From: Myxococcus stipitatus
Lineage (GTDB): Bacteria > Myxococcota > Myxococcia > Myxococcales > Myxococcaceae
NCBI RefSeq assembly: GCF_021412625.1
Contig: NZ_JAKCFI010000005.1
Coordinates: forward strand, 434,001-498,000
DNA length: 64,000 bases
Direction of reading: 5' to 3'
Part shown: positions 28,494-37,261 of the stretch, piece after piece
How the letters are laid out: each line of letters starts with the position of its first letter
Numbering within the stretch: position 1 is the stretch's first letter
Made by a program: the position numbers and the translations under genes
The notes under the pieces: generated by a model
Databases searched by the model: none
Told to the model about the DNA's origin: nothing
What the model saw: the letters and a program-made list of their open reading frames with translations, nothing else

Positions 28494-30464
28494 CTACGCC
28501 GTCGCCTTGATCTTCGCCGCGGGCGCGGACAGCGCGTACCACGCGGTGCGGAACGCCTTCAGCTCACGCAGCCCCGCCGGGTGACGGCCCAGCGCGGGCG
28601 CCATGGTGACGGGCAGGCCGATCTTCTTCTCGATGGCCTTGGCCGCGTTGAACTCCAGCTTGCGGCGGTTCTCGCACTTCTCGCACGTGGACTTGGGGCC
28701 CACGCGGTTGACGAGCACGCGCTCCACCGGGAGCTTCTTCTCCTTCAGGTACTCCACCACACGCTCGGTACGGGCGGCCGCCAGCTCCTCGCCCCGCGTG
28801 ACGACGACGAAGCGCGCCTCGGTGGGCGACGCCAGCGCCTCCTCGAAGCGCTTGGCGTGCTTGATCATCCCCGCGATGTCGTCCGCCAGCTCGCCCAGGC
28901 CCTTCGCGCGGTGCTTCTGCAGCACGGCGTGCAGCGCGCCCAGCCACGTCTTCGCCGTCTGCGCCAGCTCCACCACGCGGACCGAATTCACCACCGGCGA
29001 CGAGTCCACCACGATGCGCTTGAACCGCTCCTGCACCAGCGCGTCCGTGAGCACGCTCATCGCGGCCAGCTCGTCGATGCCCGGCGGCGCACACTCCAGC
29101 AGATTGCGCAGGTAGAGCAGGTCCGCCGGCACGTCGTTGCCCGCCTTGGGCGCGCCCTCGAAGGCCTTCTCCGCCTTCTCCTTCAGCCGCTTGCGCAGGG
29201 CGTTGAACCAACCCGCCATGTCCAGCTCGCGCGCGTACAGGCCCTTGGTGCCCTTCACCTGCGTCTCGGTGTCCGTCAGCCGGCTCTGCAGCACGTCCGA
29301 CAGCGAGTGCGCCGGATCCGTGGAGATGAGGAGCACGGGCCCCTCCTTCTCCGTCAGCGTCACGGCGGCCGCGGCCGCGCAGGAGCTCTTGCCCACGCCG
29401 CCCTGGCCCACGAAGAAGATGAGCCGCGTGGGCGGCAGCGGCGGCGCGGCGATGGGCGGCATGGACGGCGCGCGCACCAGGGCCGGCGGCCCCTCGGCGG
29501 CGGCGAACTCCAGCGCCTTCGTCTCCTTGCCACCCGACCACGCCTCGGCGAACAGGGCCAGCCCGTCCAGCCCGCGGGGCGCGACCTCGCGCCGACCCAG
29601 CAGGTGGACCGGCACCGCCTTGTCCAGCGCCTGGAACTTGCGCACGTGCGGCGCCTGGAGCCCCCGGCGCCCCTGGCACGCGGGACAACCGCCCCGCTCC
29701 TCGACCTGGTTGACGACGATCTCCGTCACCGGGATGCCGCGCTCGCGCAGCTGGGTGAACAGCAGGCGCGTCTGCGCCTCCGGCACCGGCTCCGCCAGCG
29801 CCACCAGGTGGAACGCGGTGCGCGAGGCGTCCTTCAGGAGCCCCAGCAGCTTCTCCGCCTTCTGGCCCAGCGACTCCAGGTAGCCCGGCTCCGCCGCGGT
29901 GGCCTCGGCCTTCTTGCCCTTGCCCGTCGTGGGCGCCGGCTTGTCGCCGCCCGCCTTCACCAGCCCCAGGAACTTGCGCAGGCCCACCGGCAGATCGAAC
30001 AGCCGCAGCGTGTGGCTCGTGGGCGAACAGTCGACGACGATCCGGTCGAACGACTCGTCCTCGAGCAGCTCCACCACGTGGAACAGCGCGACGAGTTCCT
30101 CCAGCCCCGGCACCGCCTGCTGGTACAGGCTCCCCAGCTCCTCCTCCGTGAAGTGCGTGCCCTTCGCCGCCGCCTTCTTCAGCGCCGGCAGGTAGTCCGC
30201 CAGGAAGGGCTTGAGCAGCGCGGCGGGCTCCAGCTCCACGCCCCACACGCCGCCGTCGCCCTTGCCGGGCACCAGCTTCGAGGGCTTCGCGGAGAGCTTC
30301 TTCTTCACCAGATCCGACAGCGAGCGCACCGGATCCAGCGACACCAGCAGCACGCGCTCCTTGGGCGCGGCCTCCGACAAACGCAACGCGTACGCCGCCG
30401 CGAGCGTGGTCTTGCCGACCCCGCCCTTGCCGCCGAAGAAGTGAAGAACTCGCGCGTCGCTCAT
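28494..30464 (-). CDS. Tandem Get3/ArsA-family ATPase
   Basis: A 656-residue cytoplasmic protein made of two fused Get3/ArsA halves. Half 1 has P-loop GGKGGVGKTT, switch I DPVRSLSD and switch II DCSPTSHTLRL. Half 2 has P-loop GQGGVGKSS, switch I DPAHSLSD and switch II DSSPVVNSVRV. Each half carries one CxxC (CPACQGRR; CEKCENRR), placed as in Get3, so an intramolecular zinc site is likely. Half 2 lacks the signature lysine (Gln instead), while half 1 has an altered switch I, so the two sites are probably unequal. Bacterial members are little studied; tail-anchored-protein or metal roles are guesses. Start ATG 30464 with AAGGAAGG upstream. Confidence 0.9.
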   Translation of the reverse strand: MSDARVLHFFGGKGGVGKTTLAAAYALRLSEAAPKERVLLVSLDPVRSLSDLVKKKLSAKPSKLVPGKGDGGVWGVELEPAALLKPFLADYLPALKKAAAKGTHFTEEELGSLYQQAVPGLEELVALFHVVELLEDESFDRIVVDCSPTSHTLRLFDLPVGLRKFLGLVKAGGDKPAPTTGKGKKAEATAAEPGYLESLGQKAEKLLGLLKDASRTAFHLVALAEPVPEAQTRLLFTQLRERGIPVTEIVVNQVEERGGCPACQGRRGLQAPHVRKFQALDKAVPVHLLGRREVAPRGLDGLALFAEAWSGGKETKALEFAAAEGPPALVRAPSMPPIAAPPLPPTRLIFFVGQGGVGKSSCAAAAAVTLTEKEGPVLLISTDPAHSLSDVLQSRLTDTETQVKGTKGLYARELDMAGWFNALRKRLKEKAEKAFEGAPKAGNDVPADLLYLRNLLECAPPGIDELAAMSVLTDALVQERFKRIVVDSSPVVNSVRVVELAQTAKTWLGALHAVLQKHRAKGLGELADDIAGMIKHAKRFEEALASPTEARFVVVTRGEELAAARTERVVEYLKEKKLPVERVLVNRVGPKSTCEKCENRRKLEFNAAKAIEKKIGLPVTMAPALGRHPAGLRELKAFRTAWYALSAPAAKIKATA

Positions 30465-30753
30465 TGCGTTGTGGCCTTCCTTATGCCCCCCGGAGGCACC
30501 CAGATTCACACTCCTGCGTTCCCGATGTGGCGAGGCGTCGGAGTCGCCCGGTGCGTGAACCTGTCCGGCCGGGCCCTCCATGTGGGTGGGAGGCGACCGC
30601 AGAATCCCCCGTCCAGAGGTCAAAAGTCAAGAATTGACGCGGGGTTTCGCGACTGGTCGGCCCCTGCAGACACCTCCTGCCGGGGCCTCTGGCGAGCCCC
30701 CTCCGAGCCGCTCCAAGAGCGCGGAATCCGGAGGGGATTTCCTACCTGTCAGG

Positions 30754-32199
30754 TCAGCGGGCGACCAGGCTGCTGGCGCTCAGGGGCCCCTCCCCACCCT
30801 GGCCGCCCAGCGGGCCGCTGTCCCGGGGTGGGCCCCCCTGCTGGGTCCGGGCCTCGGCGGCGTACCGGTTGAGCTTGTTGTAGAGCGTCTTCTCGCTCAC
30901 CCCCAGCACCTCCGCCGTCCGGGCCTTGTTGTTCCCGTTGCGCTGGAGGCTGCCCAGGATGTACTCCCGCTCCACCGCGTCCAGGCTCAGGCCGAACGGC
31001 AGCCGGAAGGTGTGGCGCTCCGGGCTCTTGCCCGCCATGTCCGGCGGCAGGTGCTCGCGGGTGATCAGCTCCCCGTCGCACAGGATCACCGCGCGCTCCA
31101 CGGCGTTGCGCAGCTCGCGGATGTTTCCCGGCCACTCGTAGTTCTTCAACACCTCCATCGCCTCCGGGTGGACCCCGGACACCCGCTTGGCGGAGTCCCC
31201 GCGGAACTTGTCCACGAAGTGCTGGACCAGGATGGGCACGTCCTCGCGGCGCTCGCGCAGGGGCGGCAGGTGGATCTGGAACACGTTGAGGCGGAAGTAC
31301 AGGTCCTCGCGGAAGCGCCCGTTCTTGATCTCCTGCTTCAGGTCGCGGTTGGTGGCGCACAGCACGCGCACGTCCACCTCGATCTCCACCTTCCCGCCCA
31401 ACCGCCGCAGCCTCCCCTCCTCCAGCACGCGCAGCAGCTTGGCCTGCAGGTCGATGGGGATCTCCCCCAACTCGTCCAGGAACAGCGTGCCGCCGTGCGC
31501 CAGCTCGAACACGCCGGGGCGGCGTTGATCCGCGCCGGTGAACGCGCCGCGCTCGTGGCCGAAGATCTCCGATTCGATGAGCGTGGCGGGGATGGACGCG
31601 CAGTTGATGGCGATGAAGGGCTTGTCCCGGCGCAGCGACAGGTTGTGGACCGCGCGCGCCACCACCTCCTTGCCCGTGCCGGACTCGCCGCTGATGGACA
31701 CGCTCGCCTTGGACGGGGCGACCTTCTCCACCAGCTCGATGACCTTGCGCATGCCCGCGGACTGGGCGATCAGGTCCGACGACCCCAGCTGCTTGAGCCG
31801 CCGGCGCAGCGTCTGCACCTCGCGCAGGGTCTCCTTCTTCTCCAGCGCCCGGTCGATGCAGACCTTGAGCCGCGCGGTGTCCAGCGGCTTGACGATGAAG
31901 TCGTAGGCGCCCTCGCGGATGGCCTCCACCGCGGCGTCGATGGTGCCCCGCCCCGTGAGGAACACCACCGGACAGTCCGGCAGCTCCTCCTTGAGGTTCC
32001 GGAGCAGCCACAGGCCGTCCGTCTCGGGCATCGCCAGGTCGGAGAGGACGACATCCGGGCGGAACTCGCCCGCCTTCCGCAGGGCGTCGTGCCCGTCGAA
32101 AGCCGTTTCCACCTTGTGCCCCCAGGCGCCGAGCATCTCCGCGAGCGCCTCGCACGTGTCGCGTTCGTCGTCCACGGCCAGGATTCGTGCGCTACCCAA
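30754..32199 (-). CDS. NtrC-family sigma-54 response regulator
   Basis: A 481-residue regulator with a receiver domain (phosphoacceptor Asp54 in VLSDLAMP, Lys104-like in IVKPLD), a sigma-54 AAA+ domain with Walker [15 protein letters not shown] loop ([12 protein letters not shown]) and Walker B LFLDELGE, and a C-terminal Fis-type helix-turn-helix ([20 protein letters not shown]). The tail is Gly/Ser-rich. It lies 78 bp after the histidine kinase gene at 32278-32958, so the two are a two-component pair. Its targets are unknown; inverted repeats in front of the kinase gene are possible binding sites. Confidence 0.94.
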   Translation of the reverse strand: MGSARILAVDDERDTCEALAEMLGAWGHKVETAFDGHDALRKAGEFRPDVVLSDLAMPETDGLWLLRNLKEELPDCPVVFLTGRGTIDAAVEAIREGAYDFIVKPLDTARLKVCIDRALEKKETLREVQTLRRRLKQLGSSDLIAQSAGMRKVIELVEKVAPSKASVSISGESGTGKEVVARAVHNLSLRRDKPFIAINCASIPATLIESEIFGHERGAFTGADQRRPGVFELAHGGTLFLDELGEIPIDLQAKLLRVLEEGRLRRLGGKVEIEVDVRVLCATNRDLKQEIKNGRFREDLYFRLNVFQIHLPPLRERREDVPILVQHFVDKFRGDSAKRVSGVHPEAMEVLKNYEWPGNIRELRNAVERAVILCDGELITREHLPPDMAGKSPERHTFRLPFGLSLDAVEREYILGSLQRNGNNKARTAEVLGVSEKTLYNKLNRYAAEARTQQGGPPRDSGPLGGQGGEGPLSASSLVAR

Positions 32200-32277
32200 G
32201 ATGAAGACCTCCGGTACTGCGTCGTGACGCTGAAGTGGAAAGACTGTGAAGGAGAACCCCGGCGCTCGGTACAGCCC

Positions 32278-32958
32278 TCAAGCGCGAGGGAAGATGAGCC
32301 GGCAGGTACCGGCGCGAAGGTGGAGGTCCACGCCCAGCTGCGCGCAGCGCAACCCCAGCGCGGCCACGGTGTCCGGCGGGTCCATGGGGCCCTCGCCCCC
32401 GGAGTCCTCCACCTCCAGCACCGCCACCGCCCCCTCCGCCCGGACCGTCACGCGCACCGAGCCCCCCGACTCCACGCGGCGGAAGGCCCGCAGCAGCGCC
32501 TGCACGAGGAAGAACCCCAGCTCCGAGGTGTCCGCCAGCCGGACCTGCACCCCCGCCTCCACCGCCACCTGCGTCTGGATGCGGCGCTTGCGCGCCTCGT
32601 GGGACATCACCCCCAACGCGCGCGTCGTCGCCTCCGACAGGTCCATCTCGCCCGCCGCCGCGCCACGCGACACGATGAAGTCCGAGAACAACCGCAGGAT
32701 GCCGTCCACGCGCTGGATCTGCTCGCGCATCGCCTTCAGGTTCTTCTCCTGCGACGCCGGCACCTGTCCCGTCTCCGCCTTCAGCTTCTCCGACAGGACC
32801 TCCAGGTGGATGGCCATGGCGTTGAGCGGGTTGCGCACATCGTGCAGCAGGCTGTCCATCAGCGCCTGGACGGCCCCATAGCGGGCGGCCCCCACCACGA
32901 GATCGGACGCATCATGGCCCCGCGTGACGCTACTGGACACTGCCGTTGAGCTAACCAA
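32278..32958 (-). CDS. Histidine kinase with HisKA and degenerate ATPase domain
   Basis: A 226-residue protein. The H-box LLHDVRNPLNAM (His39) is intact. The ATPase part lacks the asparagine N-box (reads ELGFFLVQALLRAF) and the G boxes are reduced to DSGGEGP, so ATP binding is doubtful. It may act as a phosphotransfer or dimerisation partner, or be phosphorylated by another kinase. There is no transmembrane segment or sensor domain. The TTG at 32958 is chosen as start because GAGGAG lies 6 nt upstream. It precedes the sigma-54 regulator. Confidence 0.8.
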   Translation of the reverse strand: MVSSTAVSSSVTRGHDASDLVVGAARYGAVQALMDSLLHDVRNPLNAMAIHLEVLSEKLKAETGQVPASQEKNLKAMREQIQRVDGILRLFSDFIVSRGAAAGEMDLSEATTRALGVMSHEARKRRIQTQVAVEAGVQVRLADTSELGFFLVQALLRAFRRVESGGSVRVTVRAEGAVAVLEVEDSGGEGPMDPPDTVAALGLRCAQLGVDLHLRAGTCRLIFPRA

Positions 32959-33007
32959 CGGAAACTCCTCGGTTTTTCGTCTCCCTCCGCCCCTCGCCGC
33001 CCTACCG

Positions 33008-33067
33008 CCGGCAAGAGTTAGGGAGCACGGTCCACATCGTCAACCCTGGGGCGGTAATTCTTGCCGG
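33008..33067. repeat. Paired 13-bp inverted repeats flanking a promoter
   Basis: CCGGCAAGAGTTA (33008-33020) and TAATTCTTGCCGG (33055-33067) are inverted copies identical in 12 of 13 positions, with starts 47 bp apart. The left arm overlaps the candidate -10 box of the two-component pair, so the arms look like regulator-binding sites. Confidence 0.6.
33015..33043 (-). promoter_or_regulatory. Candidate promoter of the two-component pair
   Basis: On the minus strand TTGACG (33038-33043) and TAACTC (33015-33020) are separated by exactly 17 bp, about 60 bp before the kinase TTG start. Confidence 0.45.
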
Positions 33068-33159
33068 AAGTGGCAAATTCCCCAGTTGGAACGCCCACTT
33101 GAAGGGGCTCCCGAGTGTCGTTCAGGCGACGATTCCGAGGCGTGGATGATCCGCGTGCG

Positions 33160-33612
33160 TCAGGTCGTCGACGCGGGGGGACGGGCCGCTTCGCCCAGGC
33201 CGACCAGCTCCAGGTTGAGGCGCGAGGCGATCTCGAAGATGCGGGGGTCCCGGTAGAACTCGCCGTAGACGATCCGCACCAGCCCCGCGTTGGCGATCAA
33301 CTTGAAGCACGGCCAGCACGGACTGGCGGTGGTGTAGATGGTCGCCCCGTCGATGCCCACGCCGTTGGTCGCCGCCTGGATGATGGCGTTGGCCTCCGCG
33401 TGGACGGTGGCCACGCAGTGGCCGTTCTCCATCATGTGGCCCACGTCGTCGCAGTGGGGCAGGCCCCGGATGGAGCCGTTGTACCCCGTGGACAGGATGG
33501 TCCGTCCCCTCACGATGACGGCGCCCACGTGCTTGCGATCACAGGTGGCGCGCGTCGCCACCTGCTTCGCGATGTCCATGAAGTACTGATCCCACGACAC
33601 ACGTCCGGCCAT
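33160..33612 (-). CDS. dCMP deaminase family protein
   Basis: A 150-residue zinc-dependent cytidine/deoxycytidylate deaminase. The active-site HAE motif is at 71-73 (His71, Glu73), with zinc ligands Cys99 and Cys102 in PCWPC. It converts dCMP to dUMP for thymidylate synthesis; ComEB-like proteins share the fold. AGGAGG lies 8 nt before the ATG at 33612. The gene's neighbours suggest no pathway link. Confidence 0.9.
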   Translation of the reverse strand: MAGRVSWDQYFMDIAKQVATRATCDRKHVGAVIVRGRTILSTGYNGSIRGLPHCDDVGHMMENGHCVATVHAEANAIIQAATNGVGIDGATIYTTASPCWPCFKLIANAGLVRIVYGEFYRDPRIFEIASRLNLELVGLGEAARPPASTT

Positions 33613-33679
33613 CGCTCGAACCTCCTGGCGGAGGTGTAGCGCGGCGCTCCCGCAAGTCGACAAAAATGGCGCGCGCCCT

Positions 33680-34555
33680 TCAGCGCCCCGCCGCGTGCGC
33701 CACGCCGCCCTCGCCCGGCAGGCTACGCTCCAGCAGCCGCGCGTAGCCCTTGGCCTGGAGGAACTGGCGCACCTTGGTGCTCGGCGCGGCGAAGGTCTCC
33801 CCGGGCATGGGCACGTCGAAGCTGTAGCTCTCCTGCTGCACCGCGAAGTCCACCTGCGCGGTCCGGTAGCCCTCGACGATGGCCAGCAGCCGCCCCGTCT
33901 CCAGGCTGAAGATGCCACCGCCGGACGCGCCATAGCCGATGGGCGCGTCCGTCTTCACCGTCCGTGGACGGCGCGTCTGGGGGTCCCACTCCACCTGCGA
34001 CACCATGCCCCCGGACAGCGACAGCGCCCGGCCGAACGGCGACGCCGCCACCACCACGTCCTCGCCCAGCTCCAGCTCGGCCTCGTCGGCGAGCTGCGCC
34101 GCGGGCAGGTCGAGCCCCGGCACGCGCACCAGCGCCAGGTCCAGGTCCGGCACCTGCCCGGAGGCCACCACCTCGCCCACGTGCGTCACCGAGTCCGCCT
34201 TGCGGTCCACCAGCACCCGCAACACCGGCGACGCGAGGTCGTCCATCACCACCGCGTGCGCGTTGGTCACCACCCACGCCACCACGGCCTCGCCGTCACG
34301 CTCGGAGCCCACCACCACGCCGGACGCCGTGCGCCGTACCTTGTCTCCTTCGGAGATCTGCAGGCGCACGTTGTGCGGGAGGATGCGGCGCACCAGCTCC
34401 TTGCGCGACGGACGCGACGCCTCGCGCACGACGACCTCCCGCGCCACCCCGGGCGCTGGAGGAGCCGCGGCGCCCTGGGCGTTCGGCGTGGAGGCGCCCG
34501 CGCACGACGCGAGGGCCAGCAGGGCGACGGGAGCGCCCAGGAGCAAGCGGGTCAT
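33680..34555 (-). CDS. Trypsin-like serine protease lipoprotein
   Basis: A 291-residue protein with a signal peptide and lipobox ending at Cys18 (LALASC). The chymotrypsin-fold triad is His100 (TNAHAV), Asp139 (DLDLALVRV) and Ser211 (GYGASGGGIF). This is the S1C/HtrA-like core without a PDZ domain. It is predicted to be in the periplasm, anchored to a membrane, and could act in envelope quality control. The ATG at 34555 is chosen with GGAG upstream; the in-frame region to 34627 is Arg-rich and lacks a ribosome site. Confidence 0.87.
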   Translation of the reverse strand: MTRLLLGAPVALLALASCAGASTPNAQGAAAPPAPGVAREVVVREASRPSRKELVRRILPHNVRLQISEGDKVRRTASGVVVGSERDGEAVVAWVVTNAHAVVMDDLASPVLRVLVDRKADSVTHVGEVVASGQVPDLDLALVRVPGLDLPAAQLADEAELELGEDVVVAASPFGRALSLSGGMVSQVEWDPQTRRPRTVKTDAPIGYGASGGGIFSLETGRLLAIVEGYRTAQVDFAVQQESYSFDVPMPGETFAAPSTKVRQFLQAKGYARLLERSLPGEGGVAHAAGR

Positions 34556-34638
34556 CGACTCTCCGGAAAGGGGAACGGCCACGAGACTGCGAACTCGCTT
34601 TCTGCTCCCATCTTCCCGGGCCCGCACGCCGAATGAAA

Positions 34639-34669
34639 GCAGGCGTCCGAGCGGGCCACGGCCGCCTGC
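34639..34669 (-). terminator. Hairpin after prkA
   Basis: GCAGGCG / CGCCTGC, a 7-bp stem with a 17-nt loop, lies 19 bp beyond the prkA stop (34688) on the minus strand. Confidence 0.35.
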
Positions 34670-34687
34670 ACGCTCCCTGGCGAGCGC

Positions 34688-36934
34688 TCAGCCGTAGCGC
34701 TTCTTCATGAGGAAGAGGATGGCGTCCTTCGCGCAGTGCTCGCAGTAGCCGTAGCGCTCCGCCATCGTCTTGAGCGTGCTCTGCACCTGGGTCTGCTCGC
34801 GCGGGGTGAGCTGGTTGCGGTCCTCGGAGAGGTACTTGAGGACGTTCTCCTTGTTCTTGCGCAGCACCCGCTTGCGCTCCTCGAAGTAGTGGTCGCGCAG
34901 GCGCTTGAACATGTCCGGGAAGATGCGCGGGTAGTCCATGTCCGCGTCCGGGTTGTCCAGCCGGTGCGCGCCGATGGAGGCGATGAGGCCCCGGCGGAAG
35001 TCGGCCGCCTGCTCACCTCGCGGCATGACGATGGCCTCCACCTCCTGCATGCGCTGCTCGTCCGGCTTCTCCATCTCCCCGGTGACGCGGTTGCGCATCT
35101 TCTCGCCGCGCACCCAGTGGCTGACGCTCTGGATGTAGCGCTCCACCAGCTCGCGGTACTGGCCCTCGGACACCAGCCCCATGGACTCGCGCACCTCGGT
35201 GTCCACGCGGTCCAGGTATTCGGCCTCCGCCACGCGCACGAAGGATTCGTGGTCGTGGTAGCCGTCCAGCACCTCCTGGAGCAGGAACTCGTAGACGCTC
35301 TTGTCCTTGCAGATGGCCTCCAGCTCCTCCAGGACGGCCAGCGCGTTGAGGCACTTGTAGTCGGGGTTCTGCGCGGCGTTGAACAGCGCCGTCTTGATTT
35401 CGCGCGCGCTCGCCCCCACGCGCCCCTCGTAGTTGGGGTACGCGTCCGACTCCGTGAAGAGGTCCTCGCGCAGCTTGCGCAGCTCCTTGGTGTTGGCCAG
35501 GCTGAGCCGGTCCGGCGGCGCGCCCTCCTCGTACAGGTGCAGCTTCTCCACCGGCGAGACGTGGTCGATGAGGTCCTTGACGTCGTTGGCGTAGCGGTCC
35601 GGGATGGGCTTCTTCAGGCGCGTGAGCACCGCCCACATCGCGGCCACGCTGGTGGCGTGCGGCGCCACGTGCTTGCCCACCGTGGTGGCGGACACCTGCG
35701 CGTCGTAGATCTGCTGCTCGGTGCGGTAGCGGCGCAGGTAAGGCACGCGCACCAGCTCGATGCGCCCCTTGAACGACGCGAAGTCCGGCAGCTCCTTGAA
35801 CGCGCCCAGGTGCTTCTCGTTCGAGGACGCGATGAGCACCTCGTCGAGCTGGAGGACGAAGGGCTCGAGCGGCACCTCGCCGGTCTCGCTGAAGCCCAGC
35901 AGGTACTTGAACGCCTCCAGGGGCCGCTTGAGCAGGTCCGAGTACTCGATGAGGCCCCGGTTGGCGTGCACCAGCGGGCCGTGGGGTTCGTAGAGCACGG
36001 TGCTGTGCAGGGGGGCGGGCACGTTGAGCTGGGTGCGGTCCGCGGTGATCTGCTGGACGACGGCGTCCACGCTCATCTGCGGCTCCACCGTCACCGTGGC
36101 CACCTGGTAGCGGCGCGACACGTAGAAGCGCTCCACCTGCACGTGGCGCAGCACCTTCAGCCAGTCGCCGTTGTACGAGTTGAGCAGCGCCGTGTAGATG
36201 CGGCGGCACTTGGAGCACAGCTCCCCATCGCGGACGTACTCGGAGAGGATGAAGTCCCCCGTCTCGCCGTCGCCGTTGCCCAGCCCCTTCTTGCGCAGCG
36301 CCGTCTCCAGCATCTTGCGCCGCTCCCCCGGGGGCACGGCGAAGAGCGGGTGATCCCTCAGCTCGCACGGCATGCGCAGGTCGATGGACTCCGCGTCCAG
36401 GTGCGCGAACGTCGTCAGCTCGCCCTCGCCGCTGGCGCGCTCGCCGAAGCCGATGGAGCCCTTGATGAGCTTCTCCGACGGGAACACCCAGGCGATGCGG
36501 TACAGCGCGCCCTGCGGCAGCCGCGAATAGTTCTCCATGCCCAGCTTGAGCGCGTTGACCAGCGAGGACTTCGCGCTGCCGTTGGGCCCGTGCAGCAGGA
36601 TGAGCTTGTTGATGCGGCCGGCGCGCACGAAGTTGCCGAGCACCCGGTAGATGTTGTTCTGGACCTCCTCCTGGCCGGCCACCCGCCCCTCGCGCTCGGA
36701 GACCTCCGCGTCGAAGACCTTGAAGCGGCGGATGGTGCCCGTGGGGTGCGGCACCGTCTCCGTGCCGAAGTGGTCCATCACGTCCCGCAGGTACTGGGCC
36801 GCGTTCCGGGCCTGCGCGCGCGGATCGTTGAAGAAGAGCGACAGGTACTCCTCGAAGGACAGGATCGAACGGTTCTTGACGAAGTCGGCGCTCACCTGAG
36901 CGCCCACCTCCTGCAGGTACCCCTTCGCGTCCAC
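34688..36934 (-). CDS. prkA: PrkA-type serine protein kinase
   Basis: A 748-residue protein of the PrkA/YeaG family, which couples an AAA+ domain to a C-terminal PrkA kinase-like region. The P-loop GPNGSAKSS is at 116-124. Cys pairs CSKC and CEHC are seen near residues 240 and 735. The family has about 640 residues in E. coli, so this one is longer. The GTG at 36934 has GAGGAG 6 nt upstream and gives MDAKGYLQEV. In many bacteria prkA is linked to yeaH (DUF444) and spoVR genes in stress or sporulation operons; neither partner is in this window. It is divergent from the Hsp70-like gene. Confidence 0.92.
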   Translation of the reverse strand: MDAKGYLQEVGAQVSADFVKNRSILSFEEYLSLFFNDPRAQARNAAQYLRDVMDHFGTETVPHPTGTIRRFKVFDAEVSEREGRVAGQEEVQNNIYRVLGNFVRAGRINKLILLHGPNGSAKSSLVNALKLGMENYSRLPQGALYRIAWVFPSEKLIKGSIGFGERASGEGELTTFAHLDAESIDLRMPCELRDHPLFAVPPGERRKMLETALRKKGLGNGDGETGDFILSEYVRDGELCSKCRRIYTALLNSYNGDWLKVLRHVQVERFYVSRRYQVATVTVEPQMSVDAVVQQITADRTQLNVPAPLHSTVLYEPHGPLVHANRGLIEYSDLLKRPLEAFKYLLGFSETGEVPLEPFVLQLDEVLIASSNEKHLGAFKELPDFASFKGRIELVRVPYLRRYRTEQQIYDAQVSATTVGKHVAPHATSVAAMWAVLTRLKKPIPDRYANDVKDLIDHVSPVEKLHLYEEGAPPDRLSLANTKELRKLREDLFTESDAYPNYEGRVGASAREIKTALFNAAQNPDYKCLNALAVLEELEAICKDKSVYEFLLQEVLDGYHDHESFVRVAEAEYLDRVDTEVRESMGLVSEGQYRELVERYIQSVSHWVRGEKMRNRVTGEMEKPDEQRMQEVEAIVMPRGEQAADFRRGLIASIGAHRLDNPDADMDYPRIFPDMFKRLRDHYFEERKRVLRKNKENVLKYLSEDRNQLTPREQTQVQSTLKTMAERYGYCEHCAKDAILFLMKKRYG

Positions 36935-37261
36935 GGTGCGCTCCTCTGTTCCCGGGTCAAGACGATCTAGCCATGCCACCGGGCCGCCGCAGGCCCCAGT
37001 GTCCTGGGCCGATCTTTCCCCGGCGCGCCGCCCCTTTCCAGGCGTCCCGGCCGGCCCGAGGGCCCGGGCGTCGCCCGCCCCCTCGCCCAGGAGGTACCCG
37101 GGATGGACTTTTCGCTCGATACGGTGCGGGTTTCGGCCCTCCAAGGCCCGAGTGTCCACGAAGTGGCGGGAGGGGACTGGGTGCCAGCATACTCGCGTAG
37201 GGGGGCGGGGTGAGATACGGTCGCCTCCTTCCCTTCGGCGCCCATCCGGAGTCCACACACG
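36935..37261. other. 327-bp divergent intergenic region, prkA / Hsp70-like gene
   Basis: Apart from the prkA ribosome site I see no gene here. The region has short GC-rich repeats (GGCCCGAG occurs twice) and a possible -10-like ATACTC near 37190 for the plus-strand gene, without a good -35 box. It presumably holds the promoters of both divergent genes. Confidence 0.5.

Noticed and set aside
33046-33064. Possible sigma-54 promoter TGGGGC...TTGC
   Set aside because: The GG and GC elements are not at the required spacing and the bases between do not fit.
36973-37200. Small plus-strand frame between prkA and the Hsp70-like gene
   Set aside because: Pro/Arg-rich with no ribosome site; typical of a chance frame in GC-rich intergenic DNA.
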